Shown: positions 7,731 through 17,187, counted from the stretch's first letter. The stretch: 64,000 bases of DNA from CBDDLD01 sp965250025 (GCA_965250025.1 OZ252283.1:1054001-1118000), one strand, 5' to 3'. Numbers and translations: made by a program. Notes: generated by a model not told the origin, from the sequence alone.

Positions 7731-8807
7731 ATGAAAATTTTAGACTGGTACATACTAAAGCGTTATTTGTTAACCTTCTTTATGATGTTGGTACTGTTTA
7801 TACCTATTGGTATTACAGTTAATCTAGCAGAAAAAATAGGTAAGATATTGCAGAATGAAGTTCCATTTCCGGCAGTAGCGGAATACTATCTTAACTTTAC
7901 GATTTATTTTGCCAACCTACTATTCCCTTTATTCTTGTTTTTATCTGTCATATGGTTCACATCAAAATTGGCAAACAATACAGAGATTGTAGCATTTCTA
8001 AGTTCGGGAGTATCGTTCTCTAGGTTTTTAAGACCCTACATGATAGGTGCTTCAATAGTGGCGGTTTTGGCCTTGATATTGGGGTTGTACCTGGCACCAA
8101 TGGCAAGCAAGGGATTCAATGAATTTAAATATACCTATCTTAAAAAGAATAAAACCATACAGCAAACCAGAGATGTTTACAGGCAGATCAATGATAACGA
8201 TTATATATATGTAAGTAATTTCAATACCAAGAGCAAAATGGGGCAAAACTTTACCTATGAACATTTTGAAGGTAATGAATTGAAGTATAAGATATTTGCT
8301 GATAATATAAGATATATAGAAAAAGATTCCACGTATAGAATGACTAGGTATCACAAACGGATCTTTAAAAATGGTGAAGAAACTTTTGAACGTGTGAGGC
8401 GCAAGGATACACTATTTAGTTTTGATCTGGAAGATTTAACACCGGTTGAATATATTGCAGAAACATTGTACTATGACGAGTTGATAAAGTTTATAAACAA
8501 AGAAAAACAACGTGGGTCATCTAATATCGGACGATATGAAGTAGTAAAATTAAAAAAATGGAGTTTACCGGTATCCGTATTTATACTGACCATAATAGCG
8601 GTAGCTGTATCTTCCATAAAGCGTAGAGGCGGTATGGGAGTTAATTTGGCATTTGGTATCACCATAGCCATGATTTATGTGTTTTTTGATAAGGTCTTTG
8701 GAGTTATGGCTGAACAATCTGATTTTCCTCCAATTATAGCCGTATGGTTTCCAAATATTATTTTTGGTATTTTAGCTATATACATGCTATATAATGCAAA
8801 ACGCTAA
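7731..8807 (+). CDS. LptF/LptG family permease
   Basis: A 358-residue inner-membrane protein of the YjgP/YjgQ family, the transmembrane part of the LPS transporter LptB2FG. It has three N-terminal membrane segments (LLTFFMMLVLFIPIGITV, YYLNFTIYFANLLFPLFLFLSVIW, YMIGASIVAVLALILGLYL). A large periplasmic beta-jellyroll region follows (about residues 130-270), then three C-terminal segments. Whether it is LptF or LptG cannot be decided here. It begins 4 nt after tgt and its 3' end overlaps the next gene by 14 nt. Confidence 0.9.
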   Translation: MKILDWYILKRYLLTFFMMLVLFIPIGITVNLAEKIGKILQNEVPFPAVAEYYLNFTIYFANLLFPLFLFLSVIWFTSKLANNTEIVAFLSSGVSFSRFLRPYMIGASIVAVLALILGLYLAPMASKGFNEFKYTYLKKNKTIQQTRDVYRQINDNDYIYVSNFNTKSKMGQNFTYEHFEGNELKYKIFADNIRYIEKDSTYRMTRYHKRIFKNGEETFERVRRKDTLFSFDLEDLTPVEYIAETLYYDELIKFINKEKQRGSSNIGRYEVVKLKKWSLPVSVFILTIIAVAVSSIKRRGGMGVNLAFGITIAMIYVFFDKVFGVMAEQSDFPPIIAVWFPNIIFGILAIYMLYNAKR

Positions 8808-9702
8808 ATTTAAGCACTACTTACATTTACATTTTTTAGTTCTTATTGCTGGCTTTACAGCGATTCTGGGCGAGTTAATTTCCATAGGCGCCTTTGAGCT
8901 GGTTTGGTACAGAATGTCCATTGCAGGAATACTGATGCTACTCTTTATAAAACTGGTAAAACTAGATCTAAGGGTAAGTAAAAGAACATTTTTGCAATTC
9001 GCTGTTGCAGGACTCATTGTAGCATTACATTGGGTGACTTTTTTTGAATCTATAAATCAGGCAAACGTTTCAATAGCATTATCCATGTTCTCTTCAGGCG
9101 CATTTTTTGCGTCTTTTATAGAGCCCATTTTTTTTAAACGCAAAGTCTTAGGCTATGAGATAGCATTTGGAGTGGTTGTAATTATAGGTGTGGTATTAAT
9201 TACCCAAAGTGAGATAAAATACATCAATGGCATTCTTTTGGGATTGGCTTCTGCATTGTTTTCAACATTATTTGCGGTCGTTAATGGTCGGTTTATAGAA
9301 CGTTATAATGCTACTATTATATCTTTTTATGAGTTTTTAAGTGGCGTAATATGTTTGACCATATTCATTGTACTATTTACAGATGGGTTTAGTATGTCGT
9401 TTTTCAAACTATCTAATGAAGATTGGATATATATATTAATACTGGCTTCGGTTTGTACGGCCTACGCTTTTATAGGTGCTATTGAGGTAATGAAACATAT
9501 TACACCATTTACGGTGATATTGAGTTATAATCTGGAACCCGTATATGGTATAGGTTTAGCATTATTACTTTTTCCTGAAAAAGAGCAGATGTCCACGCAG
9601 TTTTATATAGGTGCAGTTTTGATCATTGTTACCATAGTTGTAGATGCTATTGTTAAAAATTATAAACCGCGGCATCACAAATCTAATGCTAAACCCAATT
9701 AA
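8794..9702 (+). CDS. EamA/DMT-family transporter
   Basis: A 302-residue hydrophobic protein with about ten transmembrane helices arranged as two EamA repeats. The first repeat runs about residues 10-140 (LHWVTFFESINQANVSIALSMFSS) and the second about 150-290 (LASALFSTLFAVVNGRF, then TPFTVILSYNLEPVYGIGLALLLF). The family exports or imports small metabolites; the substrate is not predictable. It overlaps the permease gene by 14 nt and is the last gene of the tgt unit. Confidence 0.9.
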   Translation: MQNAKFKHYLHLHFLVLIAGFTAILGELISIGAFELVWYRMSIAGILMLLFIKLVKLDLRVSKRTFLQFAVAGLIVALHWVTFFESINQANVSIALSMFSSGAFFASFIEPIFFKRKVLGYEIAFGVVVIIGVVLITQSEIKYINGILLGLASALFSTLFAVVNGRFIERYNATIISFYEFLSGVICLTIFIVLFTDGFSMSFFKLSNEDWIYILILASVCTAYAFIGAIEVMKHITPFTVILSYNLEPVYGIGLALLLFPEKEQMSTQFYIGAVLIIVTIVVDAIVKNYKPRHHKSNAKPN

Positions 9703-9708
9703 AGTTTT

Positions 9709-9716
9709 TATATTTG
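9709..9716 (+). promoter_or_regulatory. -7 promoter element of accA
   Basis: TATATTTG, a perfect -7 element, 37 nt upstream of the accA ATG and just after the stop of the preceding gene, giving accA its own promoter. Confidence 0.6.
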
Positions 9717-9753
9717 TACGCTAACTAAATAAAATAACTAACTTCATATTTGT

Positions 9754-10707
9754 ATGGAATATTTAGAGTTTGAACTTCCTATTAAAGAACTAGAAGAGCA
9801 ACTGGATAAATGCAGAATTATTGGTGATGAGAGTGATGTAGATGTATCTGAGACCTGTAAGCAGATAGAGAAAAAATTAGAAGATACCAAGAAAGAGATA
9901 TATAAGAATTTAACAGCCTGGCAAAGAGTACAATTGTCCAGGCATCCTAACAGACCCTATACACTAGATCATATTAAAGCACTATGTGGGGATTCGTTTT
10001 TAGAATTGCATGGTGACAGAAATGTGAAGGATGACAAGGCTATGATAGGAGGTTTAGGTAAAATAGGGGACCAATCGTATATGTTTATTGGTCAGCAAAA
10101 AGGATTTAATACCAAAACCCGACAGTATAGGAATTTTGGAATGTCTAATCCTGAGGGCTACCGTAAAGCCTTACGGTTAATGAAATCTGCGGAGAAATTT
10201 GGTATACCGGTTGTTACTTTAATAGATACTCCGGGAGCATATCCGGGATTAGAAGCAGAAGAAAGAGGTCAGGGTGAAGCTATAGCACGTAATATATTAG
10301 AAATGACCAGACTTAAAGTGCCTATCATTACCATAATTATAGGAGAAGGTGCGTCTGGAGGTGCATTAGGTATTGGTGTTGGCGATAAGGTACTAATGTT
10401 GGAAAACACATGGTATTCCGTAATATCACCAGAATCATGTTCATCCATACTATGGAGAAGTTGGGAATATAAAGAACAGGCTGCTGAAGCGTTAAAATTA
10501 ACAGCAAAAGATATGAAGCGCCTAAAACTTGTAGACCAAATCATCAAAGAACCTCTTGGAGGTGCACATAACAATAGAGAAAAAACATTCTTATCAGTAA
10601 GAGATGCTATCATAAAATCGTATGACGAGTTAAAGAACTTATCACCAAAAGATCTGGTCAAACAACGTATGGAAAAATACGACCAAATGGGAGTGTATAA
10701 AGCTTAA
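9754..10707 (+). CDS. accA: acetyl-CoA carboxylase carboxyltransferase subunit alpha
   Basis: Catalyses transfer of the carboxyl group from biotin to acetyl-CoA, forming malonyl-CoA for fatty-acid synthesis, as a heterotetramer with AccD. Family landmarks are the N-terminal coiled region ELEEQLDKC, then AWQRVQLSRHPNRPYTLDHI, FLELHGDRN, IGQQKGFNTKTRQYRNFGMSNPEGYRKALRLM, the oxyanion-hole glycines in IDTPGAYPGLEAEERGQGEA, and GEGASGGALGIGVGD. The length of 317 aa is normal. It has its own promoter element upstream and a terminator downstream, so it is probably monocistronic. Confidence 0.97.
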   Translation: MEYLEFELPIKELEEQLDKCRIIGDESDVDVSETCKQIEKKLEDTKKEIYKNLTAWQRVQLSRHPNRPYTLDHIKALCGDSFLELHGDRNVKDDKAMIGGLGKIGDQSYMFIGQQKGFNTKTRQYRNFGMSNPEGYRKALRLMKSAEKFGIPVVTLIDTPGAYPGLEAEERGQGEAIARNILEMTRLKVPIITIIIGEGASGGALGIGVGDKVLMLENTWYSVISPESCSSILWRSWEYKEQAAEALKLTAKDMKRLKLVDQIIKEPLGGAHNNREKTFLSVRDAIIKSYDELKNLSPKDLVKQRMEKYDQMGVYKA

Positions 10708-10731
10708 AATCCGTTACGACATAGAAAATTT

Positions 10732-10763
10732 AAAAAGCTGAAGTTACTGACTTCAGTTTTTTT
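10732..10763 (+). terminator. terminator after accA
   Basis: The stem CTGAAGT (10738-10744)/ACTTCAG (10750-10756) with a 5-nt loop is followed by seven T residues. Confidence 0.85.
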
Positions 10764-10789
10764 AGCACTATTAACAATAAAATGAAGTT

Positions 10790-10810
10790 ATCAACAGTTG
10801 AAATGTTGAT
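10790..10810. repeat. inverted repeat upstream of dnaB
   Basis: ATCAACA (10790-10796) and TGTTGAT (10804-10810) are perfect inverted copies separated by 7 nt, about 68 nt before the dnaB ATG. The left arm with the preceding TT differs from a consensus DnaA box (TTATCCACA) at one position. It could be an operator or a hairpin; nothing else supports a function. Confidence 0.4.
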
Positions 10811-10877
10811 GACGTGTTGAGATTGAAATGCGATAAATTTACCGTTTATCGATAGTATTTAGTTACATTCGCAAACT

Positions 10878-12410
10878 ATGAAACAACCAAACCCCGCTCA
10901 AAAATACAATAAAGATAAAAGCACAATAATTAGCTTGGAAAGAGGTAAAATACCGCCTCAAGCAATTGATTTAGAGGAGGTTGTTCTTGGTGCGATGATG
11001 ATTGATAAGAAAGGTGTTGACGAAGTTATTGATATATTGAGTGCAGACGCATTTTATAAAGAAGCCCATAAATATATATTTGAAGCTATTTTCAAATTAT
11101 TTGAAAATAGTGAACCCGTGGACTTATTAACCGTATCCAGCCAATTGCGAAAAGACGAAAAGTTAGACATTGTTGGTGGTGACTTTTACCTCATTTCATT
11201 AACGCAACGGGTATCTTCTTCAGCTCACATAGAGTTTCATGCCAGAATCATTCTTCAAAAATACATTCAACGTAGCCTGATAAAGATTTCTAACGAGATC
11301 ATTGAAGACTCATACGATGAAACCAAAGACGTTTTTGATCTTTTAGATAGTGCTGAAGCAAAATTATATGAAGTCACTCAGGGAAATGTAAAGAAATCTA
11401 CTGAGACCGCTCAAAGTCTTGTAATTCAAGCCAAAAAGAAGATCGAAGAAATATCTAATAAGGAAGGTCTTAGTGGTATTCCAACAGGATTTGATAAAGT
11501 CGATAAACTAACTTCAGGATGGCAACCCAGTGATTTAATTATTGTGGCGGCACGTCCGGGTATGGGTAAAACGGCGTTGACCTTATCCATGGCAAGAAAT
11601 ATTGCTGTGAACCAAGGTATTCCGGTAGCATTCTTCTCTTTGGAAATGTCATCCGTACAGTTGATCACACGTTTAATATCTAGTGAAACCGGATTGTCTT
11701 CCGAAAAGTTAAGAACAGGGAAACTGGAAAAACATGAATGGGAGCAGTTAAATGTAAAAGTAAAAACGCTAGAAAAAGCGCCACTATTTATAGATGATAC
11801 CCCATCATTATCCATTTTTGATCTTCGTGCTAAAGCCAGACGTTTGGCCTCACAGTATGGTATAAGATTGATCATCATTGATTATTTGCAGTTAATGACG
11901 GCTGGTGGTAGCCAAAAAGGAGGAAACAGAGAGCAAGAGATTTCAACCATTTCAAGAAACCTAAAAGCACTGGCTAAAGAATTAGATGTTCCAGTAATAG
12001 CTCTATCTCAGCTATCACGTGCTGTAGAAACACGTGGTGGTAGTAAGCGCCCATTATTATCCGACCTTAGGGAATCTGGCGCCATTGAGCAAGATGCCGA
12101 TATTGTATCTTTCATATACCGACCGGAATATTATAAAATAGACGAATGGGATGATGAAGAACGCTCACCAACCGAAGGTCAGGCAGAATTTATTGTAGCC
12201 AAGCACAGAAATGGTGGTTTAGATAATATCAGATTGAAATTTATCGGGCATTTAGGTAAGTTTGATAATTTGGACGATTTTGATACACCGTTTGGTGAAT
12301 TCCATTCTAAAATGAATGCAGCAGCTAATGACGATACCTTTAAACCTGATAATTTCCCTTCAGCAAACGATGCTTTTGATATGCCTGAAGATGATGGTGT
12401 CCCTTTTTAG
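10878..12410 (+). CDS. dnaB: replicative DNA helicase
   Basis: The hexameric 5'-3' helicase of the replication fork, 510 residues. The N-terminal domain (about 20-125) contains IPPQAIDLEEVVLGAMMID. The RecA-like domain has Walker A ARPGMGKTALTLSMARN, then FFSLEMSSVQLITRL, Walker B LIIIDYLQLM, the H3/H4 region IALSQLSRAVETRG, and the arginine-finger region SDLRESGAIEQDADIVSFIYRPEYY. The tail is acidic and low-complexity, typical of Bacteroidota DnaB. No intein is present. It is monocistronic, with a terminator before it and a peptidase gene with its own leader after it. Confidence 0.97.
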   Translation: MKQPNPAQKYNKDKSTIISLERGKIPPQAIDLEEVVLGAMMIDKKGVDEVIDILSADAFYKEAHKYIFEAIFKLFENSEPVDLLTVSSQLRKDEKLDIVGGDFYLISLTQRVSSSAHIEFHARIILQKYIQRSLIKISNEIIEDSYDETKDVFDLLDSAEAKLYEVTQGNVKKSTETAQSLVIQAKKKIEEISNKEGLSGIPTGFDKVDKLTSGWQPSDLIIVAARPGMGKTALTLSMARNIAVNQGIPVAFFSLEMSSVQLITRLISSETGLSSEKLRTGKLEKHEWEQLNVKVKTLEKAPLFIDDTPSLSIFDLRAKARRLASQYGIRLIIIDYLQLMTAGGSQKGGNREQEISTISRNLKALAKELDVPVIALSQLSRAVETRGGSKRPLLSDLRESGAIEQDADIVSFIYRPEYYKIDEWDDEERSPTEGQAEFIVAKHRNGGLDNIRLKFIGHLGKFDNLDDFDTPFGEFHSKMNAAANDDTFKPDNFPSANDAFDMPEDDGVPF

Positions 12411-12508
12411 TACAAAAAAGAGGTCTCTTATATAAGTAAATACTATTTTTTATAAGTTTTTTCTTACATTTTAAATGTAAATCATTACCTTTACAAAAAA
12501 ATGTACTT

Positions 12509-14152
12509 ATGAACTATAGAATTACCTTTTTATTTATTTGCTTTTCTTTGTTTGTAGGAGCCCAAGTTACTAATAAAATAGAACCAAGAAGTTGGCGAAA
12601 TAACATTTATATTACAGAAATTTCTGAAATAAATCTGCCATCTGTAGATGTGCAATCCTATCTTGAAGAGGATCAACTCGCAAAAGCACAAAATTTGACT
12701 AAGCCTTTTCGGTTTGGAGCAAAGATTGATGTGAATTGGACTTTAAATGATTTTGGAACTGTAAGATCTCTACCCGATGGCAGCAAAATCCATCAAATGA
12801 AAGTGGTATCTTCAGGAGCATCATCATTAAATTTTATGTTTGCTAATTACAATTTGGCCGAGGGGGCAGAGATTTACATCTATTCGCCTTACGGAGGCCA
12901 TAAAATAGGACCATACACGTCAAATGAAAATAATGAATCTAATAGGGTAACAACCTGGCCATTAGAAATTTCACAAGCAATCATAGAATTTTATGAACCT
13001 TCAGATGTGATTGGTCAAAGTAGTTTTACGATAGAGACAGCTGTACACGGCTATAGGCAACTATCCAAATCTTTGAGCATTGCTAAACTACTTAATGAAT
13101 CAGAGGATTGTAACCATGATGTGGATTGTCCTGCGGGTGATCCTTATGATTTGCAGAAGCGATCAGCGGGGATGCTTCTCATTGATGGCGATGGATTTTG
13201 CTCGGGATCACTGGTGAATAACACAAATGAAGATAAAAGACCTTTATTTTTGTCTGCTAACCATTGTTTTGCCTTTGATGCTTTAGCAACACCTGGCGCT
13301 ATTGTTAATGTAGCTGTCAGATTCAACTGGAGAAGCCCTAATCCTTCATGTGGCACTGTGGTTCCCAGTACCGATGGTCCTTCACTTCAAACAGTTAATG
13401 TTTTAAGGATTTTAATGAGCTACGGAGAATCAGATACGGTCTTAACAGAAATTTTATCCGGTATACCAGCGGATTGGGATGTCGTGTTTGCAGGTTGGGA
13501 CAGATCGAGTGTTAGTGCAACCTCAGCTGCCGGAATTCACCATCCTAATGGGGACATTATGAAAATAGCTATAGAAAATGACCCTTTAACTTCAACGATA
13601 CTTAACAGCTTTAACGGATTTGCTAATTCTACCTGGGTTGTAAATGATTGGGATGTTGGTGTTACCGAAGGCGGGTCTTCAGGTTCCATGTTACTTAATC
13701 AAAATGGTTTAATTACAGGTGTTTTGTCTGGTGGCGATGCAGCTTGTATAGGAACAAATGATAATGGTGGTTCTGATTTTTATGGTCGTTTCGATGTGGC
13801 ATGGACTGGAGCAGGAACCAATACGACAAGATTAAGCAATCATTTAGATCCAGGAGGTACAAATGCAACAACGCTCGATCATTTGGCCAATATCTTATCC
13901 GTTTCGGAATTTGATGCTGATAGCACAATTGAAATATATCCAAACCCGGTTAGAGAATCATTGTTTATTAATAATTTAAAATCAGTTAGCCATGATTATG
14001 AGATTTATGACCTTACAGGACGTTTGGTTTTAAATGGTAAGTCTGGTTCGGATAATTCAATTTCAGTATCTACTCTATCTCAAGGGACTTACATTCTCAA
14101 ATTAAGAAAATCGGACAGTTCTTTTTCGGTACGTAAATTTGTTAAACAATAA
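12509..14152 (+). CDS. secreted trypsin-like (Lys-C-type) serine peptidase with T9SS sorting domain, copy 1
   Basis: A 547-residue exported protein with a signal peptide (residues 1-18, ending VGAQ). An N-terminal prodomain-like region runs to about residue 200. The chymotrypsin-fold domain has probable triad H252 (SANHC), D309 (SDTVLTE) and S391 (GGSSGSM), and several cysteines likely in disulfides (CNHDVDC, GFCSGS, NPSCGT, AACIGT). This arrangement recalls bacterial lysyl endopeptidases; cleavage specificity is inferred only. The C-terminal 80 residues are a type A T9SS sorting domain (IEIYPNPVRESLFI, YEIYDLTGRLV, GTYILKL), so the protein is expected at the cell surface or in the medium. 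A close paralogue follows in tandem. Confidence 0.9.
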   Translation: MNYRITFLFICFSLFVGAQVTNKIEPRSWRNNIYITEISEINLPSVDVQSYLEEDQLAKAQNLTKPFRFGAKIDVNWTLNDFGTVRSLPDGSKIHQMKVVSSGASSLNFMFANYNLAEGAEIYIYSPYGGHKIGPYTSNENNESNRVTTWPLEISQAIIEFYEPSDVIGQSSFTIETAVHGYRQLSKSLSIAKLLNESEDCNHDVDCPAGDPYDLQKRSAGMLLIDGDGFCSGSLVNNTNEDKRPLFLSANHCFAFDALATPGAIVNVAVRFNWRSPNPSCGTVVPSTDGPSLQTVNVLRILMSYGESDTVLTEILSGIPADWDVVFAGWDRSSVSATSAAGIHHPNGDIMKIAIENDPLTSTILNSFNGFANSTWVVNDWDVGVTEGGSSGSMLLNQNGLITGVLSGGDAACIGTNDNGGSDFYGRFDVAWTGAGTNTTRLSNHLDPGGTNATTLDHLANILSVSEFDADSTIEIYPNPVRESLFINNLKSVSHDYEIYDLTGRLVLNGKSGSDNSISVSTLSQGTYILKLRKSDSSFSVRKFVKQ

Positions 14153-14164
14153 ATAGTATGTATC

Positions 14165-14283
14165 ATATATGCTACCTATTACCAAATTCATAAGATTATG
14201 TTAGAATAGTTTCCAAATATCAAGGCTAGGTTATAGCCAGCTTGTCTTCCGGAAGCGGGTTTTCGGAACTAAGGTTTTAAGAG
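14165..14283 (+). pseudogene. relic of the 3' end of an AI-2E-family transporter gene
   Basis: This stretch between the two peptidases aligns with the last about 120 bases (17020-17133) of the intact transporter gene downstream. Shared blocks include AGTTTCCAAATA, GTTATAGCCAG, CTTCCGG and GGTTTTAAGA (against AGTTTTAAGA). Extra bases (CTAG near 14226) and a mid-frame TAG destroy the reading frame. The rest of the gene is missing. It is best explained as the remnant of a duplicated peptidase-transporter block whose first transporter copy was largely deleted. Confidence 0.78.
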
Positions 14284-14377
14284 TAAGTGTAAGCTTTTAC
14301 ATGACAGTTTTTTTAGTTTTTGTTTTTTTTTTAGACTCAGTCTAAATAAAAAAACTATTTTTACAAAAAACTTGTTT

Positions 14378-16018
14378 ATGTATTATAGAATTACTCTTTT
14401 ATTTATTTGCTTTTCTTTGTTTGTAGATGCCCAAGTTACTAACGAAATAGAACCAAGAAGCTGGCGGAATAACATTTCTAATGCAGAAATTTCTGAAGTA
14501 AATTTACCTTCTGTAGATGTGCAGTCCTATCTTGAGGAGGATGAACTGGCAAAAACACAAAACTTGGCTAAACCTTTCCGGTTTGGAGCAAAGATTGATG
14601 TAAATTGGACTTTAAATGATTTTGGAACTGTAAGATCTCTACCAGATGGTAGTAAAATCCATCAAATGAAAGTGGTCTCTACAGGAGCGTCATCATTAAA
14701 TTTTATGTTTGCTAATTATAAGTTGGCAGAAGGTGCAGAGATATACATTTATTCGCCTTACGGAGAAGATAAAATAGGACCGTATACGTCTAATGAAAAT
14801 AATGAATCTAATAGGATAACAACCTGGCCATTAGAAATTTCACAAGCTATCATAGAATTTTATGAGCCATCTGATGTGATTGGCCAAAGTAGTTTTACGA
14901 TAGAGACGGCTGTACACGGCTACAAGCAGCTATCTAAATCTTTGAGTATTGCTAAGGTACTTAATGAATCTGAAGATTGTAACCATGATGTGGATTGTCC
15001 TGCTGGTAATCCTTATGACTTGCAGAAGCGATCAGCAGGGATGCTTGTTGTTGGCGGTAATGGCTTTTGTTCAGGTTCCTTAGTTAATAATACGGAAGAG
15101 GACAGAGCTCCTCTATTCTTGACGGCTAACCATTGTTTTGCATCGGGTACTGTAGCAACACCTGGTGCTATTCTTAATGTAGCTGTCAGATTCAACTGGA
15201 GAAGCCCTAATCCATCATGTGGGACTGTAGTTCCCAGTACAAATGGGCCTTCCATTCAGACCGTAAATGCTTTAAGGATTTTAATGAGCCACGGAGGATC
15301 AGATACAGCCTTGACAGAAATTTTATCTGGTATACCAGCGGATTGGGATGTCGTGTTTGCAGGTTGGGACAGATCGAATGTAAGAGCAACTTCAGCTGCC
15401 GGAATTCACCATCCAAGCGGTGACATTATGAAAATAGCCATAGAAAATAACCCGTTAACTTCATCAGTAATCAATTTCAACGGATTTGCTAATTCTACTT
15501 GGGTTGTAAATGATTGGGATGTTGGTGTTACCGAAGGCGGATCTTCAGGTTCCATGTTACTTAATCAAAATGGTTTAATTACGGGTGTTCTATCTGGTGG
15601 TAGTGCGGCTTGTATAGGAACAAATGATAATGGTGGTTTTGATTTTTATGGTCGTTTTGATGTGGCATGGATTGGAGCAGGAACCAATACGACAAGATTA
15701 AGCAATCATTTAGATCCAGGAGGTACAAACTCAACAACGCTCGATCATTTGGTCAATATCTTATCCGTTTCAGAATTTGATGCAGATAGTCCAATTGAAA
15801 TATATCCAAACCCGGTTAGAGAATCATTGTTTATCAATAATTTAAAATCAGTTAGCCATGATTATGAGATTTATGATCTTACAGGACGTTTGGTTTTAAA
15901 TGGTAAGTCTGGTTCGGATAATTCAATTTCAGTATCGACTCTATCTCAAGGGACTTATATTCTCAAATTAAGAAAATCGGACAGTTCTTTCTCGGTACGT
16001 AAATTTGTTAAACAATAA
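14378..16018 (+). CDS. secreted trypsin-like (Lys-C-type) serine peptidase with T9SS sorting domain, copy 2
   Basis: A 546-residue paralogue of the peptidase just upstream, co-linear from signal peptide (MYYRITLLFICFSLFVDAQ) to the C-terminus. The triad motifs TANHC, SDTALTE and GGSSGSM are conserved, as are the cysteines. The sorting domain is identical to copy 1 except for one Thr-to-Pro change. Substitutions cluster around the active-site approach (SGTVATPGAIL, SHGGSD), which may tune specificity. The start is set at ATG 14378 by alignment with copy 1; an upstream in-frame TTG at 14372 is unnecessary. The leader contains TATTTTTA, one base from a -7 element. Confidence 0.9.
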   Translation: MYYRITLLFICFSLFVDAQVTNEIEPRSWRNNISNAEISEVNLPSVDVQSYLEEDELAKTQNLAKPFRFGAKIDVNWTLNDFGTVRSLPDGSKIHQMKVVSTGASSLNFMFANYKLAEGAEIYIYSPYGEDKIGPYTSNENNESNRITTWPLEISQAIIEFYEPSDVIGQSSFTIETAVHGYKQLSKSLSIAKVLNESEDCNHDVDCPAGNPYDLQKRSAGMLVVGGNGFCSGSLVNNTEEDRAPLFLTANHCFASGTVATPGAILNVAVRFNWRSPNPSCGTVVPSTNGPSIQTVNALRILMSHGGSDTALTEILSGIPADWDVVFAGWDRSNVRATSAAGIHHPSGDIMKIAIENNPLTSSVINFNGFANSTWVVNDWDVGVTEGGSSGSMLLNQNGLITGVLSGGSAACIGTNDNGGFDFYGRFDVAWIGAGTNTTRLSNHLDPGGTNSTTLDHLVNILSVSEFDADSPIEIYPNPVRESLFINNLKSVSHDYEIYDLTGRLVLNGKSGSDNSISVSTLSQGTYILKLRKSDSSFSVRKFVKQ

Positions 16019-16055
16019 ATAGTATACTCTTAAGAGACAGCCTGAGTTTTAATTG

Positions 16056-16063
16056 TATTTTTG
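16056..16063 (+). promoter_or_regulatory. -7 promoter element of the AI-2E-family transporter gene
   Basis: TATTTTTG matches TAnnTTTG and lies 24 nt before the ATG at 16088. The TTG at 16061 belongs to this box and is not a credible start codon. Confidence 0.55.
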
Positions 16064-16087
16064 CATCTGACTATTCAAAAAAGAGTT

Positions 16088-17128
16088 ATGTTAGACCAAA
16101 GACGTACAACAAATATTTTGTTGTTAATCATAGTAATACCTTTACTGTTTTATATTCTTAAAATACTATCGTTCATTTTTATACCACTGATATTTTCAAT
16201 GTTCATTGCATTGCTGTTTTTGCCATTGATGAGGTATTTAGGACGACGAAAAGTACCTAAGTACATCAGTATCATAGTCGTATTACTTTTAGTTGCAGGA
16301 GGACTGAAAATAGGAGTAGAATTAATACAACTGTCAAGTAAAGAAATACTGGCCAGTAATACTGATTTTTTTGATAAAGCGGAAGTAAAACTTGCTGATC
16401 TAAAATACTATTTATCCGACAATTTTGGAATTGAGTTTGAAGACAATACCAATATTGTGGCTCAGCTATTTCAAAAAGAGAATATAGGATCTACAGTAGG
16501 GTTTTTAAGATCTTTTTTTACCACTTTATTGATGACAGCATTTTTTGTGGTCTTATGGTTAGCAGAATCTATAAATGTTCATAAGTTGCTAAATAATACA
16601 TTGTTAAAACAGAAACACACCTCTATCAAAGCATTTATGAAGATAGAAAAGGATCTTATTAAGTTTATAAAAGTAAAATTTTTAGTGAGTGCTTTAACAG
16701 GGATTTTTACAGGGTTAATGTGCGTATTCTTTGATGTGAGTTTTCCGATCTTCTGGGGACTTTTTGCCTTTGCTATAAATTTTGTGCAAATGGTTGGCTC
16801 TTTCATATCTGTAATACTCCTTTCTATATTTGCTTTTGTGGAATTAGACCCAACCAGTACACTTTTCTTTTTTGTGCTGTCAATCACAGGAGTACAGGTA
16901 TTGTTCGGAGCTATATTAGAACCTGTGTTCATGGGTAAATCGTTCTCTATAAATATCATTGCAGTATTGGTAATGCTGATGTTTTGGGGATTTTTATGGG
17001 GCATACCGGGTTTAATTATGGCCATACCTATCACTGTTTTCATTAAGATTATTTTAGAACAGTTTCCAAATACTAAGGTTATAGCCAGTTTGCTTTCCGG
17101 TAGTGAAACTTCGGCGCAAAAGTTTTAA
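16088..17128 (+). CDS. AI-2E (PerM) family membrane transporter
   Basis: A 346-residue inner-membrane protein. It has a two-helix N-terminal hairpin (NILLLIIVIPLLFYILKILSF, IFSMFIALLFLPLMRYLGRR) and a third helix, a soluble region (about 90-150), and then a C-terminal membrane bundle. That bundle includes the family hallmark stretch FWGLFAFAINFVQMVGSFI, then GAILEPVFMGKSFSINIIAVLVMLMFWGFLWGIPGLIMAIPI. Families named AI-2E or PerM include autoinducer exporters and Na+/H+ antiporters, so the substrate is open. The last about 120 bases are duplicated as a relic upstream, between the peptidases. Confidence 0.88.
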   Translation: MLDQRRTTNILLLIIVIPLLFYILKILSFIFIPLIFSMFIALLFLPLMRYLGRRKVPKYISIIVVLLLVAGGLKIGVELIQLSSKEILASNTDFFDKAEVKLADLKYYLSDNFGIEFEDNTNIVAQLFQKENIGSTVGFLRSFFTTLLMTAFFVVLWLAESINVHKLLNNTLLKQKHTSIKAFMKIEKDLIKFIKVKFLVSALTGIFTGLMCVFFDVSFPIFWGLFAFAINFVQMVGSFISVILLSIFAFVELDPTSTLFFFVLSITGVQVLFGAILEPVFMGKSFSINIIAVLVMLMFWGFLWGIPGLIMAIPITVFIKIILEQFPNTKVIASLLSGSETSAQKF

Positions 17129-17187
17129 GACTCAGATCAAGCCCTTACAATACTAATTTTAGTATATTTCTGAATAAAATCAGTAAT

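Noticed and set aside
10787..10810. DnaA-box-like sequence upstream of dnaB
   Set aside because: A single one-mismatch box as part of a short inverted repeat is not enough to call a DnaA-binding site; kept only as a repeat.
14372..14380. TTG start two codons upstream of the second peptidase ATG
   Set aside because: Alignment with the first peptidase puts the start at ATG 14378.
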